A program made the position numbers and the translations under genes. Of a stretch of DNA of 48,679 nucleotides, positions 20,510-29,416 are shown piece after piece. This DNA comes from Gammaproteobacteria bacterium. GTDB lineage: Bacteria > Pseudomonadota > Gammaproteobacteria > GCA-002705445 > GCA-002716945. Under the pieces are notes generated by a model that saw nothing but the letters and a program-made list of their open reading frames with translations, was not told the DNA's origin and searched no databases. Positions within the stretch are counted from its first letter, which is position 1. Every line of letters starts with the position of its first letter. The stretch spans positions 1-48,679 of the forward strand of contig JAQWOB010000037.1 in NCBI GenBank assembly GCA_029246085.1. The letters run 5' to 3'.

Positions 20510-21686
20510 ATTTAATACTGCCTATAATTTTCTGTAAGGTAGCTGTAATTACATCTACCTGAGATCTGTTAATAATTAATGGTGGTAACATTCTAATAGT
20601 ATTCTCTTTTGTTACGTTAATTACCAGTTTCCTTTTCAATGCATCCTGGACTAAATGCATGCAATTTATTCTTAACTCTATACCTATCATTAAACCCTTG
20701 CACCTTATCTCTTTGATAATCTTAAAATGCGATAGCTTTTTCTTTAGTTCTGATTCTAAATATAATCCAATATCTCTAGCATTTTTACATAGATTTTTTT
20801 TCCTCATTATATCTAATACTGCTAAACCAACTGATGTGGATAAAAAATTACCACCAAATGTTGACCCATGGCTTCCTGGAACAAGAACTTCTGCTGCTGC
20901 GTTACTAGCAAGACAAGCTCCAATAGGTACGCCATTACCTAAAGCTTTTGCGACAGATATTACATCTGGAATTATTTTGCTATGCTGAAACCCAAACCAT
21001 TTTCCAGTCCTACAAAATCCTGACTGAACTTCATCTATCATAAGTAGCCATTTAAATTTATCACAAATATTTCTTAGTTCACTTAAATAATTTTTATCAG
21101 GTATAACAATACCTCCTTCACCTTGAATAGGTTCAAGTAGTATAGCTACAATATCATTATGTTTTTCTGAAAGCTTCTTTATAGCTTCCATATCATTGTA
21201 GGGAACTCTAAGTAAGCCATCTAATAAAGGATAAAACCCTGCATGTGCTTTTTCACCTCCAGTTGCTGACAACGCAGCCATTGTTCTTCCATGAAAACTA
21301 TTTTCCATAACTATAATTTTTGGATTATTTATTTTTTTATCATTTCCATACTTCCTGGCAATCTTAATTGATGCTTCTACTGCCTCTGCGCCAGAATTAC
21401 AAAAAAAAGCTGACTTCATTCCAGATAATTTGCATAATCTTTCGCCTAACTGCTCTTGCTGCTTAATCATAAAAGCATTAGATGTATGAATTAACATTTT
21501 AGATTGCTTGGCTATTGTATCTGCAATATCAGGATCTGAATGCCCTAAGCTTGTAACGGCTAAGCCGCAAAGTGCATCTAGATATTTATTATTATCTGTA
21601 TCCCATAAATACACTCCTTTGCCTTTAACAAAGGATATATTCTTACGGTTATAGGTGTTCATTAAGTAATTCTTCATAAATATCAT
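20502..21686 (-). CDS. argD: Acetylornithine aminotransferase
   Basis: Class-III PLP aminotransferase: FFCNSGAEAVEASIKIARKYG, SFHGRTMAALSATG, LLMIDEVQSGFCRTGKWFGFQ, SVAKALGNGVPIGA, GSHGSTFGGNFLS; adjacent to argF. Several candidate Met starts within the first 10 codons. Confidence 0.92.
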   Translation of the reverse strand: MIFMKNYLMNTYNRKNISFVKGKGVYLWDTDNNKYLDALCGLAVTSLGHSDPDIADTIAKQSKMLIHTSNAFMIKQQEQLGERLCKLSGMKSAFFCNSGAEAVEASIKIARKYGNDKKINNPKIIVMENSFHGRTMAALSATGGEKAHAGFYPLLDGLLRVPYNDMEAIKKLSEKHNDIVAILLEPIQGEGGIVIPDKNYLSELRNICDKFKWLLMIDEVQSGFCRTGKWFGFQHSKIIPDVISVAKALGNGVPIGACLASNAAAEVLVPGSHGSTFGGNFLSTSVGLAVLDIMRKKNLCKNARDIGLYLESELKKKLSHFKIIKEIRCKGLMIGIELRINCMHLVQDALKRKLVINVTKENTIRMLPPLIINRSQVDVITATLQKIIGSIKYE

Positions 21687-21891
21687 TCAATAAAAAAATA
21701 AAGACGTATTCTAATACAATAACAGTATAAAACACAACAGCCTTTAAGTTTATTATGCTATGCACTATTTTAATACATTACTATATAAGATAAACATGAT
21801 ATACATTACTAAATTAAGCAAAAATCCTTGTGTTAACCGAATTTTCTGTCAAAATACTTGGTAATAGACAATAAAATAAACCGGGGAGATT

Positions 21892-22971
21892 ATGAATAAG
21901 TTATTTACCGCAGTCATTTTCATGGCCGCTTCCTCTACTCTAGCATTTGCTGGTGGACACAGTGGGTCTAACAACTCATCAAGTGCTTCTGCTGCACATT
22001 CTGGACATGGAGTACAATTTTTTGGCCGTTTATACGTGGGGTATGAAAACAAATCTTCTGCTTCAGCAAACTCTGTTGACAGCATTAGAGATAATGGTGG
22101 AAAAAGTAGATTAGGAATTAAATTTAAAGAAAACTTAGGCTCAATGAGCTTAATTGGACATGCTGAATGGAAATTTGACATTGCCGATGGTACTTCAAGT
22201 CGGGATTCTGGTACTGCATGTACTGGTGCTAGAGATTGTCGTACAATTGACTTACATATTGGAAACCTTGGTTTCTTAACAGGATTGGGTTATATCGGAA
22301 TAGGTTCATTTGAATCTCCATACAAAACAATGGGTATGTATGACTCAAATATGGATACTGGCCTTGCTCTTAATGCGCATGGTGGTACAAGTAATGGTTC
22401 GTTTGGTCAAGCTGGTACATGGGAATCATCTCTTTCTTATCATGCTGCAATGGGTCCAATTGAAATTGCTTATATGCGTGGTATGGCTGAAGCAGATACT
22501 GAAGCTAATGTTTCAAAAAGTGATTATGCGTTTGGTCTAAAAGTTAAACATATCATGCCAGGCCTAGAGTTTGGTTATGCTAGAACACATGATAAAAGTT
22601 TGGATAGTAATCGTGGTCTGAGTAATGATAAAATCTTTGGTTCGTATAAAGTAATGCCTAACCTAGGTGTTTTCTATACTAATGAAGAAGTAGAAATTGC
22701 TACAACAGTTGCGAATGCTGGAACAGTTCAAGCTGCTGGTGATATTGTAACTATGGGTATTCACTACACTATGGGCAATAACATGATTCAACTTGTTACA
22801 GCAAGTGGAAACATGGATGCTGCAACTACAGATTATGATGTTATTAGTATTTCTAATCAGATGAGCTTAAGTAAGTCTACTGATCTGACATTTGGTGTCA
22901 CTAGAAAAGGTAACGAAGGTACTGACGCATCAGTTCGTACATATGGCCTCGGTTTAACACATAAATTCTAA
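21892..22971 (+). CDS. Outer-membrane general porin (Gram-negative porin family)
   Basis: Signal peptide MNKLFTAVIFMAASSTLAFA; VQFFGRLYVGYEN, SRLGIKF, GYIGIGSFESPYKTMGMYDSNMD; C-terminal GLGLTHKF with terminal Phe. Confidence 0.9.
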   Translation: MNKLFTAVIFMAASSTLAFAGGHSGSNNSSSASAAHSGHGVQFFGRLYVGYENKSSASANSVDSIRDNGGKSRLGIKFKENLGSMSLIGHAEWKFDIADGTSSRDSGTACTGARDCRTIDLHIGNLGFLTGLGYIGIGSFESPYKTMGMYDSNMDTGLALNAHGGTSNGSFGQAGTWESSLSYHAAMGPIEIAYMRGMAEADTEANVSKSDYAFGLKVKHIMPGLEFGYARTHDKSLDSNRGLSNDKIFGSYKVMPNLGVFYTNEEVEIATTVANAGTVQAAGDIVTMGIHYTMGNNMIQLVTASGNMDAATTDYDVISISNQMSLSKSTDLTFGVTRKGNEGTDASVRTYGLGLTHKF

Positions 22972-22992
22972 AGTTTAGTAACTAAAGATATT

Positions 22993-23026
22993 AAAACCCA
23001 TTTCATGTGAGATGGGTTTTTTTATG
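22993..23026. terminator. Rho-independent terminator downstream of the porin, possibly bidirectional
   Basis: aaaacccatttc-atgt-gagatgggtttt: stem of about 12 bp (one G-U) with a 4-nt loop, followed by a T run. Lies between the convergent porin and amidotransferase genes. Confidence 0.85.
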
Positions 23027-24794
23027 CATCTATGTTTAACTGAAACCATCTTTCAAGTAAAGCTAAATGCCAGAGTTTATTACCGTTTAATTTAGTAAAA
23101 TGTGAATTAGGATTAAGCAATAAAGCATTAATATTATCTTGATTATAAAGCGCTCTATTAGAACAATTCTTCGAAAGCAAAATTGATCTTACATAATCTA
23201 GAAATTTACCCTCGAGTACCTTTAGTGGAGGTACTGGAAAATAAAATTTATCTCTATAAATTAGGTCTTTACTTAAATACTTCTCTGCTAATTTTTTTAA
23301 ATAATATTTTCCATCATTTTTAATTTTTTGAGTAGATGGAATTGAGGATAAAAACTCTACCAAATTAATATCTAAAAAAGGAACTCTAGTCTCTAAACCA
23401 TGAGACATAGTCATGCTATCAATTCTCTTAACTGGATCATCGATTACCATTGTTGACAAATCTATTCTTAAAACTTTATCAAGATAACCAATATCATCTC
23501 TTTGTTTTCTAAAGAGTGACTCAATCAGTTCTTCACTATAATTATTTGATACATATTTTTCTTTTATAGTTTTAGAATAATCTTCATGACCTCTATCAAA
23601 GTAATGTTCGATAAATCTTTCTGAATCACTACCCTTCATTTCATTCATTTTTTTATACCAAAAATATCCGCCAAATAACTCATCAGCACCTTGTCCGCTC
23701 AAAACTACCTTTTGGTTTTTTGATACTTCTTGAGCTAAAAGATAGAAAGCCGAAGAATCTTGGCTAAACATTGGCTCAGGCATCTCTCGGATAACATCAT
23801 CAAGGGACTCCATCAGATGATCTTGATTAATATTATACTTATAATGATTGGTATTAAATTGTTTAGAAACCATATCTGAATAATAAAATTCATCTCCAAC
23901 CTCATCCTTAATTGTTGGAAAGCCAATAGAAAAAGTATTAATTTTAGATAATTTACTTTTGGCAGCCATTGCAACTATCAAACTAGAATCTAACCCTCCT
24001 GAAAGTAAAACACCTACATCTACATCAGCAGTATAAAATCTTTTTTCAATTGCATTCATTAGTAGTCTTTCAGATTCTTCTATAATTTCATTTTCCTCTA
24101 TATTGTGATTAATCTTAATGTCATCAAGAGCATAATATTTATTTTTTAAAATCTTGCCATCAGATGTAACTGTTGCAGAATGTCCTGGCTCTAACTTATA
24201 TATATTTTTAAGAATTGTATTTGGCGCAGGAATAACTGAATGAAGAGTAAATTGATGATGAAGACTTTTATGATTAATTTCGTTATCATTTCTACCAATA
24301 AGTGCTTTGGTATTAGATGCAAAAGCAAAGTATTTACTTTCTAACTTGTAATATAAAGGTTTTATTCCAAGTCTGTCTCGTGCTAAAAAAATTTTATTTG
24401 CATCTGGGTCATAAATGCAAAATGAAAATACACCATCAAGATATTTAACGCAATCTTCGCCATAGTGGTCATAACTTTTTAAAATTACCTCTGTATCTCC
24501 ATCTGATGAAAAACTATAGCCTTTATTTATAAGTAATTCTCTTATCTCTTTATAGTTATAAATCACTCCATTAAAAACAATAACTTTGTTTGACTTCTCA
24601 TCTATCATCGGTTGATGTGACTTACTGGATATATCTATTACTGATAATCTACGATGTCCTAGATATACATTGTTATGCTGATATTCATCACTATGATCTG
24701 GACCTCTTTTTATAATACTCTGCATCATATGACGCATTTTTGACTCATCTACACGAGTATTATTAAACCTTATTTCACCACAAATTCCACACAT
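23022..24794 (-). CDS. Asparagine-synthetase-like glutamine amidotransferase (resembles the N-acetylglutaminylglutamine amidotransferase group)
   Basis: N-terminal MCGICGEIRF (catalytic Cys2; ORF-track start 6 codons upstream is unlikely), RGPDHSDEY, GHRRLSVID, VFNGVIYNYKEIRE; synthetase motifs VDVGVLLSGGLDSSLIVAMAA and VVLSGQGADELFGGYFWYK; LHHQFTLHSVIPAPNTILKNIYKL resembles the NAGGN-synthase group. Confidence 0.85.
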   Translation of the reverse strand: MCGICGEIRFNNTRVDESKMRHMMQSIIKRGPDHSDEYQHNNVYLGHRRLSVIDISSKSHQPMIDEKSNKVIVFNGVIYNYKEIRELLINKGYSFSSDGDTEVILKSYDHYGEDCVKYLDGVFSFCIYDPDANKIFLARDRLGIKPLYYKLESKYFAFASNTKALIGRNDNEINHKSLHHQFTLHSVIPAPNTILKNIYKLEPGHSATVTSDGKILKNKYYALDDIKINHNIEENEIIEESERLLMNAIEKRFYTADVDVGVLLSGGLDSSLIVAMAAKSKLSKINTFSIGFPTIKDEVGDEFYYSDMVSKQFNTNHYKYNINQDHLMESLDDVIREMPEPMFSQDSSAFYLLAQEVSKNQKVVLSGQGADELFGGYFWYKKMNEMKGSDSERFIEHYFDRGHEDYSKTIKEKYVSNNYSEELIESLFRKQRDDIGYLDKVLRIDLSTMVIDDPVKRIDSMTMSHGLETRVPFLDINLVEFLSSIPSTQKIKNDGKYYLKKLAEKYLSKDLIYRDKFYFPVPPLKVLEGKFLDYVRSILLSKNCSNRALYNQDNINALLLNPNSHFTKLNGNKLWHLALLERWFQLNIDA

Positions 24795-24901
24795 ATATTG
24801 TTGTTCCTTCAAAAGATCTAAATTTATTAAACTTACTGATAGATAAAATAGCTTACATCATTTATTATATCATCCATATTATAATTATTTTTGAGGCGTG
24901 T

Positions 24902-25480
24902 ATGAACCCACTATTATCAATAAAAGGAACAATTATTTCAGGATTTATATTATCAGCAGTGCTGGTGCTAGCTATTGGTGGAAAATTAGTTGAAATTGAG
25001 CATTACATCAGATGGCTACATTACCTGTCAGGTATAACTTGGATTGGTTTACTCTACTATTTTAATTTTGTACAAGTCCCGGCTATGGCTACTGCAATTG
25101 CAGATAAAGAGCCTGGTCCAGCAGCTATTGGCAAATATGTTGCTCCTTTAGCACTAGTTTGGTTTAGGTGGGGAGCGGTTGTAACATGGGTTACAGGTGC
25201 TTGGTACTTACAAGACCATGGCATGTTACATGCTGCATTTACCCTCTCTGATGGAGCTGCAGGAATAGGAATAGGCGCTTGGTTAGGAACTATAATGTTA
25301 TTTAACGTATGGGTTTTAATTTGGCCAAATCAAAAGAAAATCCTTGGTATGGTGTCTGCGACTCCAGAAGAAATAGCTAAAGCTAAAAAAGTTGCATTAC
25401 TAGCATCAAGAACTAACACATTGCTTAGTATCCCAATGTTATTGTTTATGGGTTATAGCCATAATGGATTAGGAATGTAA
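24902..25480 (+). CDS. Urate hydroxylase PuuD / DUF989-like integral membrane protein
   Basis: HYLSGITWIGLLYYFNFVQVPAMA, WFRWGAVVTWVTGAWYL, IGIGAWLGTIMLFNVWVLIWPNQKKILGM; no haem-binding CxxCH domain. Confidence 0.78.
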   Translation: MNPLLSIKGTIISGFILSAVLVLAIGGKLVEIEHYIRWLHYLSGITWIGLLYYFNFVQVPAMATAIADKEPGPAAIGKYVAPLALVWFRWGAVVTWVTGAWYLQDHGMLHAAFTLSDGAAGIGIGAWLGTIMLFNVWVLIWPNQKKILGMVSATPEEIAKAKKVALLASRTNTLLSIPMLLFMGYSHNGLGM

Positions 25481-25510
25481 TTAGCTCTGTTTAGATACAT
25501 ATCTGGCTTA

Positions 25511-25540
25511 TTGACCAGGCATAATTAAATAATCTATATA
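25511..25540 (+). promoter_or_regulatory. Candidate sigma-70 promoter for grxD
   Basis: TTGACC (25511-25516), 18-nt spacer, TATATA (25535-25540), with a purine-rich AAGGAGAG before the ATG at 25562. Confidence 0.5.
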
Positions 25541-25561
25541 ATAAATTATAAGGAGAGAAAA

Positions 25562-25870
25562 ATGTCAGCATTAGAAAGAATTAAAAAACAAGTTACTGAA
25601 AATCCAGTCATGTTATATATGAAAGGAACACCGGAAATGCCAATGTGTGGTTTTTCATCTAGAACAGTAGAAGCTTTGAAACAATGTGGTAAAGAATTTG
25701 GGTATTGCAATGTAATTCTTGATCAAGAGGTTATGCGAGATCTACCGAGCTTTAAAGATTGGCCTACTTTCCCTCAACTTTACATTAAAGGTGAATTAGT
25801 TGGTGGGTGCGATATAACTTTAGAACTTTTCGAATCAGGTGAATTAAAAAAAATGATTGATGGGGCTTAA
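25562..25870 (+). CDS. grxD: Monothiol glutaredoxin
   Basis: MLYMKGTPEMPMCGFSSRTVEALKQCG (CGFS active site); DWPTFPQLYIKGELVGGCDI. Confidence 0.96.
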   Translation: MSALERIKKQVTENPVMLYMKGTPEMPMCGFSSRTVEALKQCGKEFGYCNVILDQEVMRDLPSFKDWPTFPQLYIKGELVGGCDITLELFESGELKKMIDGA

Positions 25871-25884
25871 TAGGCTAGATAACG

Positions 25885-26508
25885 CTATTTATTGTTAGTT
25901 GCGTGGATTATATTCCAGTAATCAAATATATTCACTTTAGACATCTCTTGCACGTTTAGATTTGCATATTTATTGAACTCGGCAAACGGAAAATATGGTT
26001 TCCACCCTAATAATTTACTAAGAGGCATTAAACCTTTTTCAAAAATCTTGACTAAGCCGTTATCTGACTCATTACTAAAATGATTAACTATATAAATATC
26101 ACCATCATTTTTACAAACTCTTTTCATTTCCTCTATTAATTTTTTAGGGTCTTGGGTCACAGAAACAACATACATTCCAACTACTTTATCAAAAGTATTA
26201 TCAGCAAAAGTTAGCTCCTCACCATTCATTAATAAAATATGCTTATTTTGAGCTTGATCTTCAATAATTCTTTTTTTCGCTACATCTAACATATCAGGAG
26301 ATATGTCAATACCAACTACTTTAGTCTCCTCGGGATAATATTGTAATGACGAACCTGTGCCAATGCCTATTTCTAATACACTGTCAGTGCTATTACAATC
26401 CATTTTTTTAATTATGGCTTTTTGACCAGGTCTAAAAACTTGGCCGAAAGTAGCATCATAAAATCCAGAGACTCTCTTGTAAGATTTGATTATAGAGTTT
26501 TCGTCCAA
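25885..26508 (-). CDS. Class I SAM-dependent methyltransferase (PmtA/UbiE-like)
   Basis: VLEIGIGTGSSLQYYP, VVGIDISPDMLDVAKKR, NTFDKVVGMYVVSVTQDPKKLIEEMKRVCKNDGDIYIVNHF. Confidence 0.85.
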   Translation of the reverse strand: MDENSIIKSYKRVSGFYDATFGQVFRPGQKAIIKKMDCNSTDSVLEIGIGTGSSLQYYPEETKVVGIDISPDMLDVAKKRIIEDQAQNKHILLMNGEELTFADNTFDKVVGMYVVSVTQDPKKLIEEMKRVCKNDGDIYIVNHFSNESDNGLVKIFEKGLMPLSKLLGWKPYFPFAEFNKYANLNVQEMSKVNIFDYWNIIHATNNK

Positions 26509-26556
26509 TATGTTATCCTAGTTACTAGTTATGAAGGTATTAATTATAGCATTAAT

Positions 26557-27081
26557 ATGATATTAAATTTAAAGATTTTTCTAGATATTCTGATGTTTTC
26601 GCGTGGTCCCCAGGACCTCCCTTCTAGCTCTAACTTATTAAAAGCAATCATATTAATTAATATTATTATTGGCTTAATATCAGTTGATCCTAATACTGGT
26701 TATGCTTTAAGTATTTTCTTCGCAGCCATTTATATACTCGTAACACTTATATTTATAAAACTATGTCTCGGGATCAAAGATAATAATAATGGGACCTCAA
26801 ACTTATATGCCTCTAGGTACACTCAGGTTTCCTCGGGAACGCTAGGCGTTCATGCTCTTGTAGCTTTATTTGCAAGCATAGTTACCATGTATATTTTTAC
26901 AGATGAAAATTCTATAGTATTTATTTTTCTAGCAATTTCATTATATGCTTGGTTTGTAAATGGTCATATATTTAAAAATGCTTTAGATACTACAATGTCG
27001 ATTGGATTAGGAATTTCACTACTTCATAATATTGCATATATATTTATTATAATGGTTTTACTTCAAGTGCTACTCATATGA
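26557..27081 (+). CDS. Multi-pass membrane protein of unknown function upstream of mpl
   Basis: About five hydrophobic segments; likely start MILNLKIFLDILMF at 26557 rather than 26422, which is antisense to the methyltransferase. 4-nt overlap with mpl. Confidence 0.72.
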   Translation: MILNLKIFLDILMFSRGPQDLPSSSNLLKAIILINIIIGLISVDPNTGYALSIFFAAIYILVTLIFIKLCLGIKDNNNGTSNLYASRYTQVSSGTLGVHALVALFASIVTMYIFTDENSIVFIFLAISLYAWFVNGHIFKNALDTTMSIGLGISLLHNIAYIFIIMVLLQVLLI

Positions 27082-28427
27082 AAATACACATTTTAGGAAT
27101 AGGAGGAACATTTATGGCTGGTATAGCAATAATTGCTAAGCAGCTTGGGCATGAAGTTACGGGCTCAGATAAAAATTTATATGATCCAATGAAGTCTGTT
27201 CTGGAAAAAGAAAATATTATTTTTACAGAGGGATATAATCCTAAAATCTTGGATAAAAAATTTGATCTAGTAATTGTTGGGAATGTAATGTCTCGTGGCA
27301 TGGGCATTATAGAGAAATTACTTGAAAAAAATATTAAATATATTTCTGGACCTCAATGGCTCTATGAAAACGTTTTATACAAAAAGAAAGTTATAGCAAT
27401 ATCAGGTACTCATGGTAAAACTACAACATCTTCACTTGTCACATGGATATTAAAGTATGCAAAACTAAATCCATCATATCTTATTGGTGGTCAGCCAATT
27501 AATTTAAATTCACCAGCAAAACTTACTAGTTCAAATTTTTTTATAATAGAAGCGGATGAGTATGATACCTCATTTTTTGATAAAAGATCAAAATATATAC
27601 ATTACCATCCAAATATATTGGTAATAAATAATATTGAGTTTGATCATGCAGATATATTTGAAAATATAGATTCCGTGGTTAAAAACTTCCATCACCTAGT
27701 AAGGATAGTTCCAAAAACTGGGAAAATTATTTATAACTATGATGATAAGAATATTAGAAAGTTAATTAAAAAAGGCATTTGGTCAAAAGAAATTTCTATG
27801 ACATCAAAAAATTATAAAAGTGCTAACTGGTCCCTTTCAAAAAAAGGAAATAGCTTCTTTCTTTCAAAGATAAAAGCAAAAACTTCGAGTTCAAAAATGA
27901 TTGAGTCTAGTCTGCTAGGGATACATAATTATAAAAATATTTCATTAGCAATTTTAGCTTCTATGCAGGCTGGAGTTTCATTCTCCATGTGTATTAATGC
28001 TATAAAAAAGTTTAAAGGTGTTAAAAGAAGAATGGAGAAAGTTGAGAATAAAGGCACGCTTCAAATATATGATGACTTTGCTCATCATCCAACAGAAATT
28101 GAGAGCTCTATTAAATCATTAAAAGAAAATTTTAGAGGGGAAAAAATATTATCAATATGTGAAATAAAATCTCATTCAATGATTTCTGGGACTCATAAAA
28201 AAGACCTTCCTATAGCATTGGGTCACTCACACTATAGTATAATAATTAAACCCCCATTACTGAAATGGACTCTTAGTAGTAAAGATAAAAATTTGTATGT
28301 TGTTGATTCATATGATAAAGCGATTGAGTTTATAAGCAAGATTAGAAATAAAATTGATATTATATTAATAATGAGCAATAAAAGCACAGTTAATCTTCGG
28401 AGTTATATTAAGAATGAAAAAAATTAA
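27078..28427 (+). CDS. mpl: UDP-N-acetylmuramate:L-alanyl-gamma-D-glutamyl-meso-diaminopimelate ligase
   Basis: MKIHILGIGGTFMAGIAIIAKQLGHEVTGSDKNLYDPM, AISGTHGKTTTSSLVTWIL, EADEYDTSFFDKRSKYIHYHP, IYDDFAHHPTEIESSI. Confidence 0.95.
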   Translation: MKIHILGIGGTFMAGIAIIAKQLGHEVTGSDKNLYDPMKSVLEKENIIFTEGYNPKILDKKFDLVIVGNVMSRGMGIIEKLLEKNIKYISGPQWLYENVLYKKKVIAISGTHGKTTTSSLVTWILKYAKLNPSYLIGGQPINLNSPAKLTSSNFFIIEADEYDTSFFDKRSKYIHYHPNILVINNIEFDHADIFENIDSVVKNFHHLVRIVPKTGKIIYNYDDKNIRKLIKKGIWSKEISMTSKNYKSANWSLSKKGNSFFLSKIKAKTSSSKMIESSLLGIHNYKNISLAILASMQAGVSFSMCINAIKKFKGVKRRMEKVENKGTLQIYDDFAHHPTEIESSIKSLKENFRGEKILSICEIKSHSMISGTHKKDLPIALGHSHYSIIIKPPLLKWTLSSKDKNLYVVDSYDKAIEFISKIRNKIDIILIMSNKSTVNLRSYIKNEKN

Positions 28428-28809
28428 TAAATCAGAATCAGAATGGAAAGAACTTCTTTCTACTAGAGCTTATAATATTACAAGAAAAAAGGGTACAGAA
28501 GCTCCATTTAGTGGCGACCTCTATCTAAATAAAGACAATGGATCTTATCATTGTATTTGTTGTGATAATATTTTATTCCAGTCTAATGAAAAATTTGATT
28601 CCGGAACAGGCTGGCCAAGCTTCTATGATGTGGCCTCTAATATGTCTGTTCATACCAAAACGGATAAATCACTAGGGATGTCTAGGATTGAGGCGCTATG
28701 TATGAATTGTGATGCGCATCTTGGACATGTTTTTGAAGATGGCCCCAAGCCTACTGGAAAAAGATATTGCATTAACTCAGCTTCTCTAAAATTTAATAAT
28801 GAAAAATAA
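28414..28809 (+). CDS. msrB: Peptide-methionine (R)-S-oxide reductase
   Basis: EAPFSGDLYLNKDNGSYHCICCDNILF, KFDSGTGWPSFYD, CMNCDAHLGHVFEDGPKPTGKRYCINSASLKF. Confidence 0.96.
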   Translation: MKKINKSESEWKELLSTRAYNITRKKGTEAPFSGDLYLNKDNGSYHCICCDNILFQSNEKFDSGTGWPSFYDVASNMSVHTKTDKSLGMSRIEALCMNCDAHLGHVFEDGPKPTGKRYCINSASLKFNNEK

Positions 28810-29416
28810 CTTAACACCATTCTTCCCGCTTCAAAGCATAGTTTTGCCAGGTGGTTTATTTCCTTTAAGAATATTTGAAAGAAGATATTTGGATATGGTT
28901 AGAGATTGTATAAAAAATGATACCGGATTTTGTATTACACTAATTAGAAATAATTCTCAAAAGGATTATGTAACAGATATATATAATTATGGGTGTTATG
29001 TAAAAATTGCAGATTGGAATCAGCTAGATGATGGCTTACTAGGTATAACGGTCGAAGGACTAAATAAGATTAAAGTACTAAGTTGTGACTTAGATAGAAC
29101 TAATTTACTTGCTGGGAAAATAGAGAGTCTAGAGCTTGAGAAAGAATATATGATTCCTCAAAAACACTTATTATTATCTAGGTTTTATAAAAAAATATAT
29201 CCGGGAATTAAACATGTTATTAGTTTTAAAAAAGAAAGATATGCCGATGCATCTTGGGTAGGTTTTAGACTAATAGAGTGTTTACCGCTCGACTCTTCTA
29301 CTAAAAATAAATTAATATCTATGGATCATGCTATTGAGAGATTAGATATGCTAAATATGATAATTCAAAAGATATATAAGGCTGAAGTAAAGGAACTAAT
29401 GTCTAGTCAACAGTAA
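28799..29416 (+). CDS. Lon N-terminal (LON substrate-binding) domain protein
   Basis: FPLQSIVLPGGLFPLRIFERRYLDMVRDCIKNDTGFCITLI; no ATPase or protease domain. Confidence 0.88.
   Translation: MKNNLTPFFPLQSIVLPGGLFPLRIFERRYLDMVRDCIKNDTGFCITLIRNNSQKDYVTDIYNYGCYVKIADWNQLDDGLLGITVEGLNKIKVLSCDLDRTNLLAGKIESLELEKEYMIPQKHLLLSRFYKKIYPGIKHVISFKKERYADASWVGFRLIECLPLDSSTKNKLISMDHAIERLDMLNMIIQKIYKAEVKELMSSQQ

Noticed and set aside
21849-22181. 110-aa - strand ORF overlapping the porin start
   Set aside because: Antisense to the porin signal peptide and first strands; no support.
22310-22540. 76-aa + strand frame within the porin
   Set aside because: Alternative frame of the porin with low-complexity composition.
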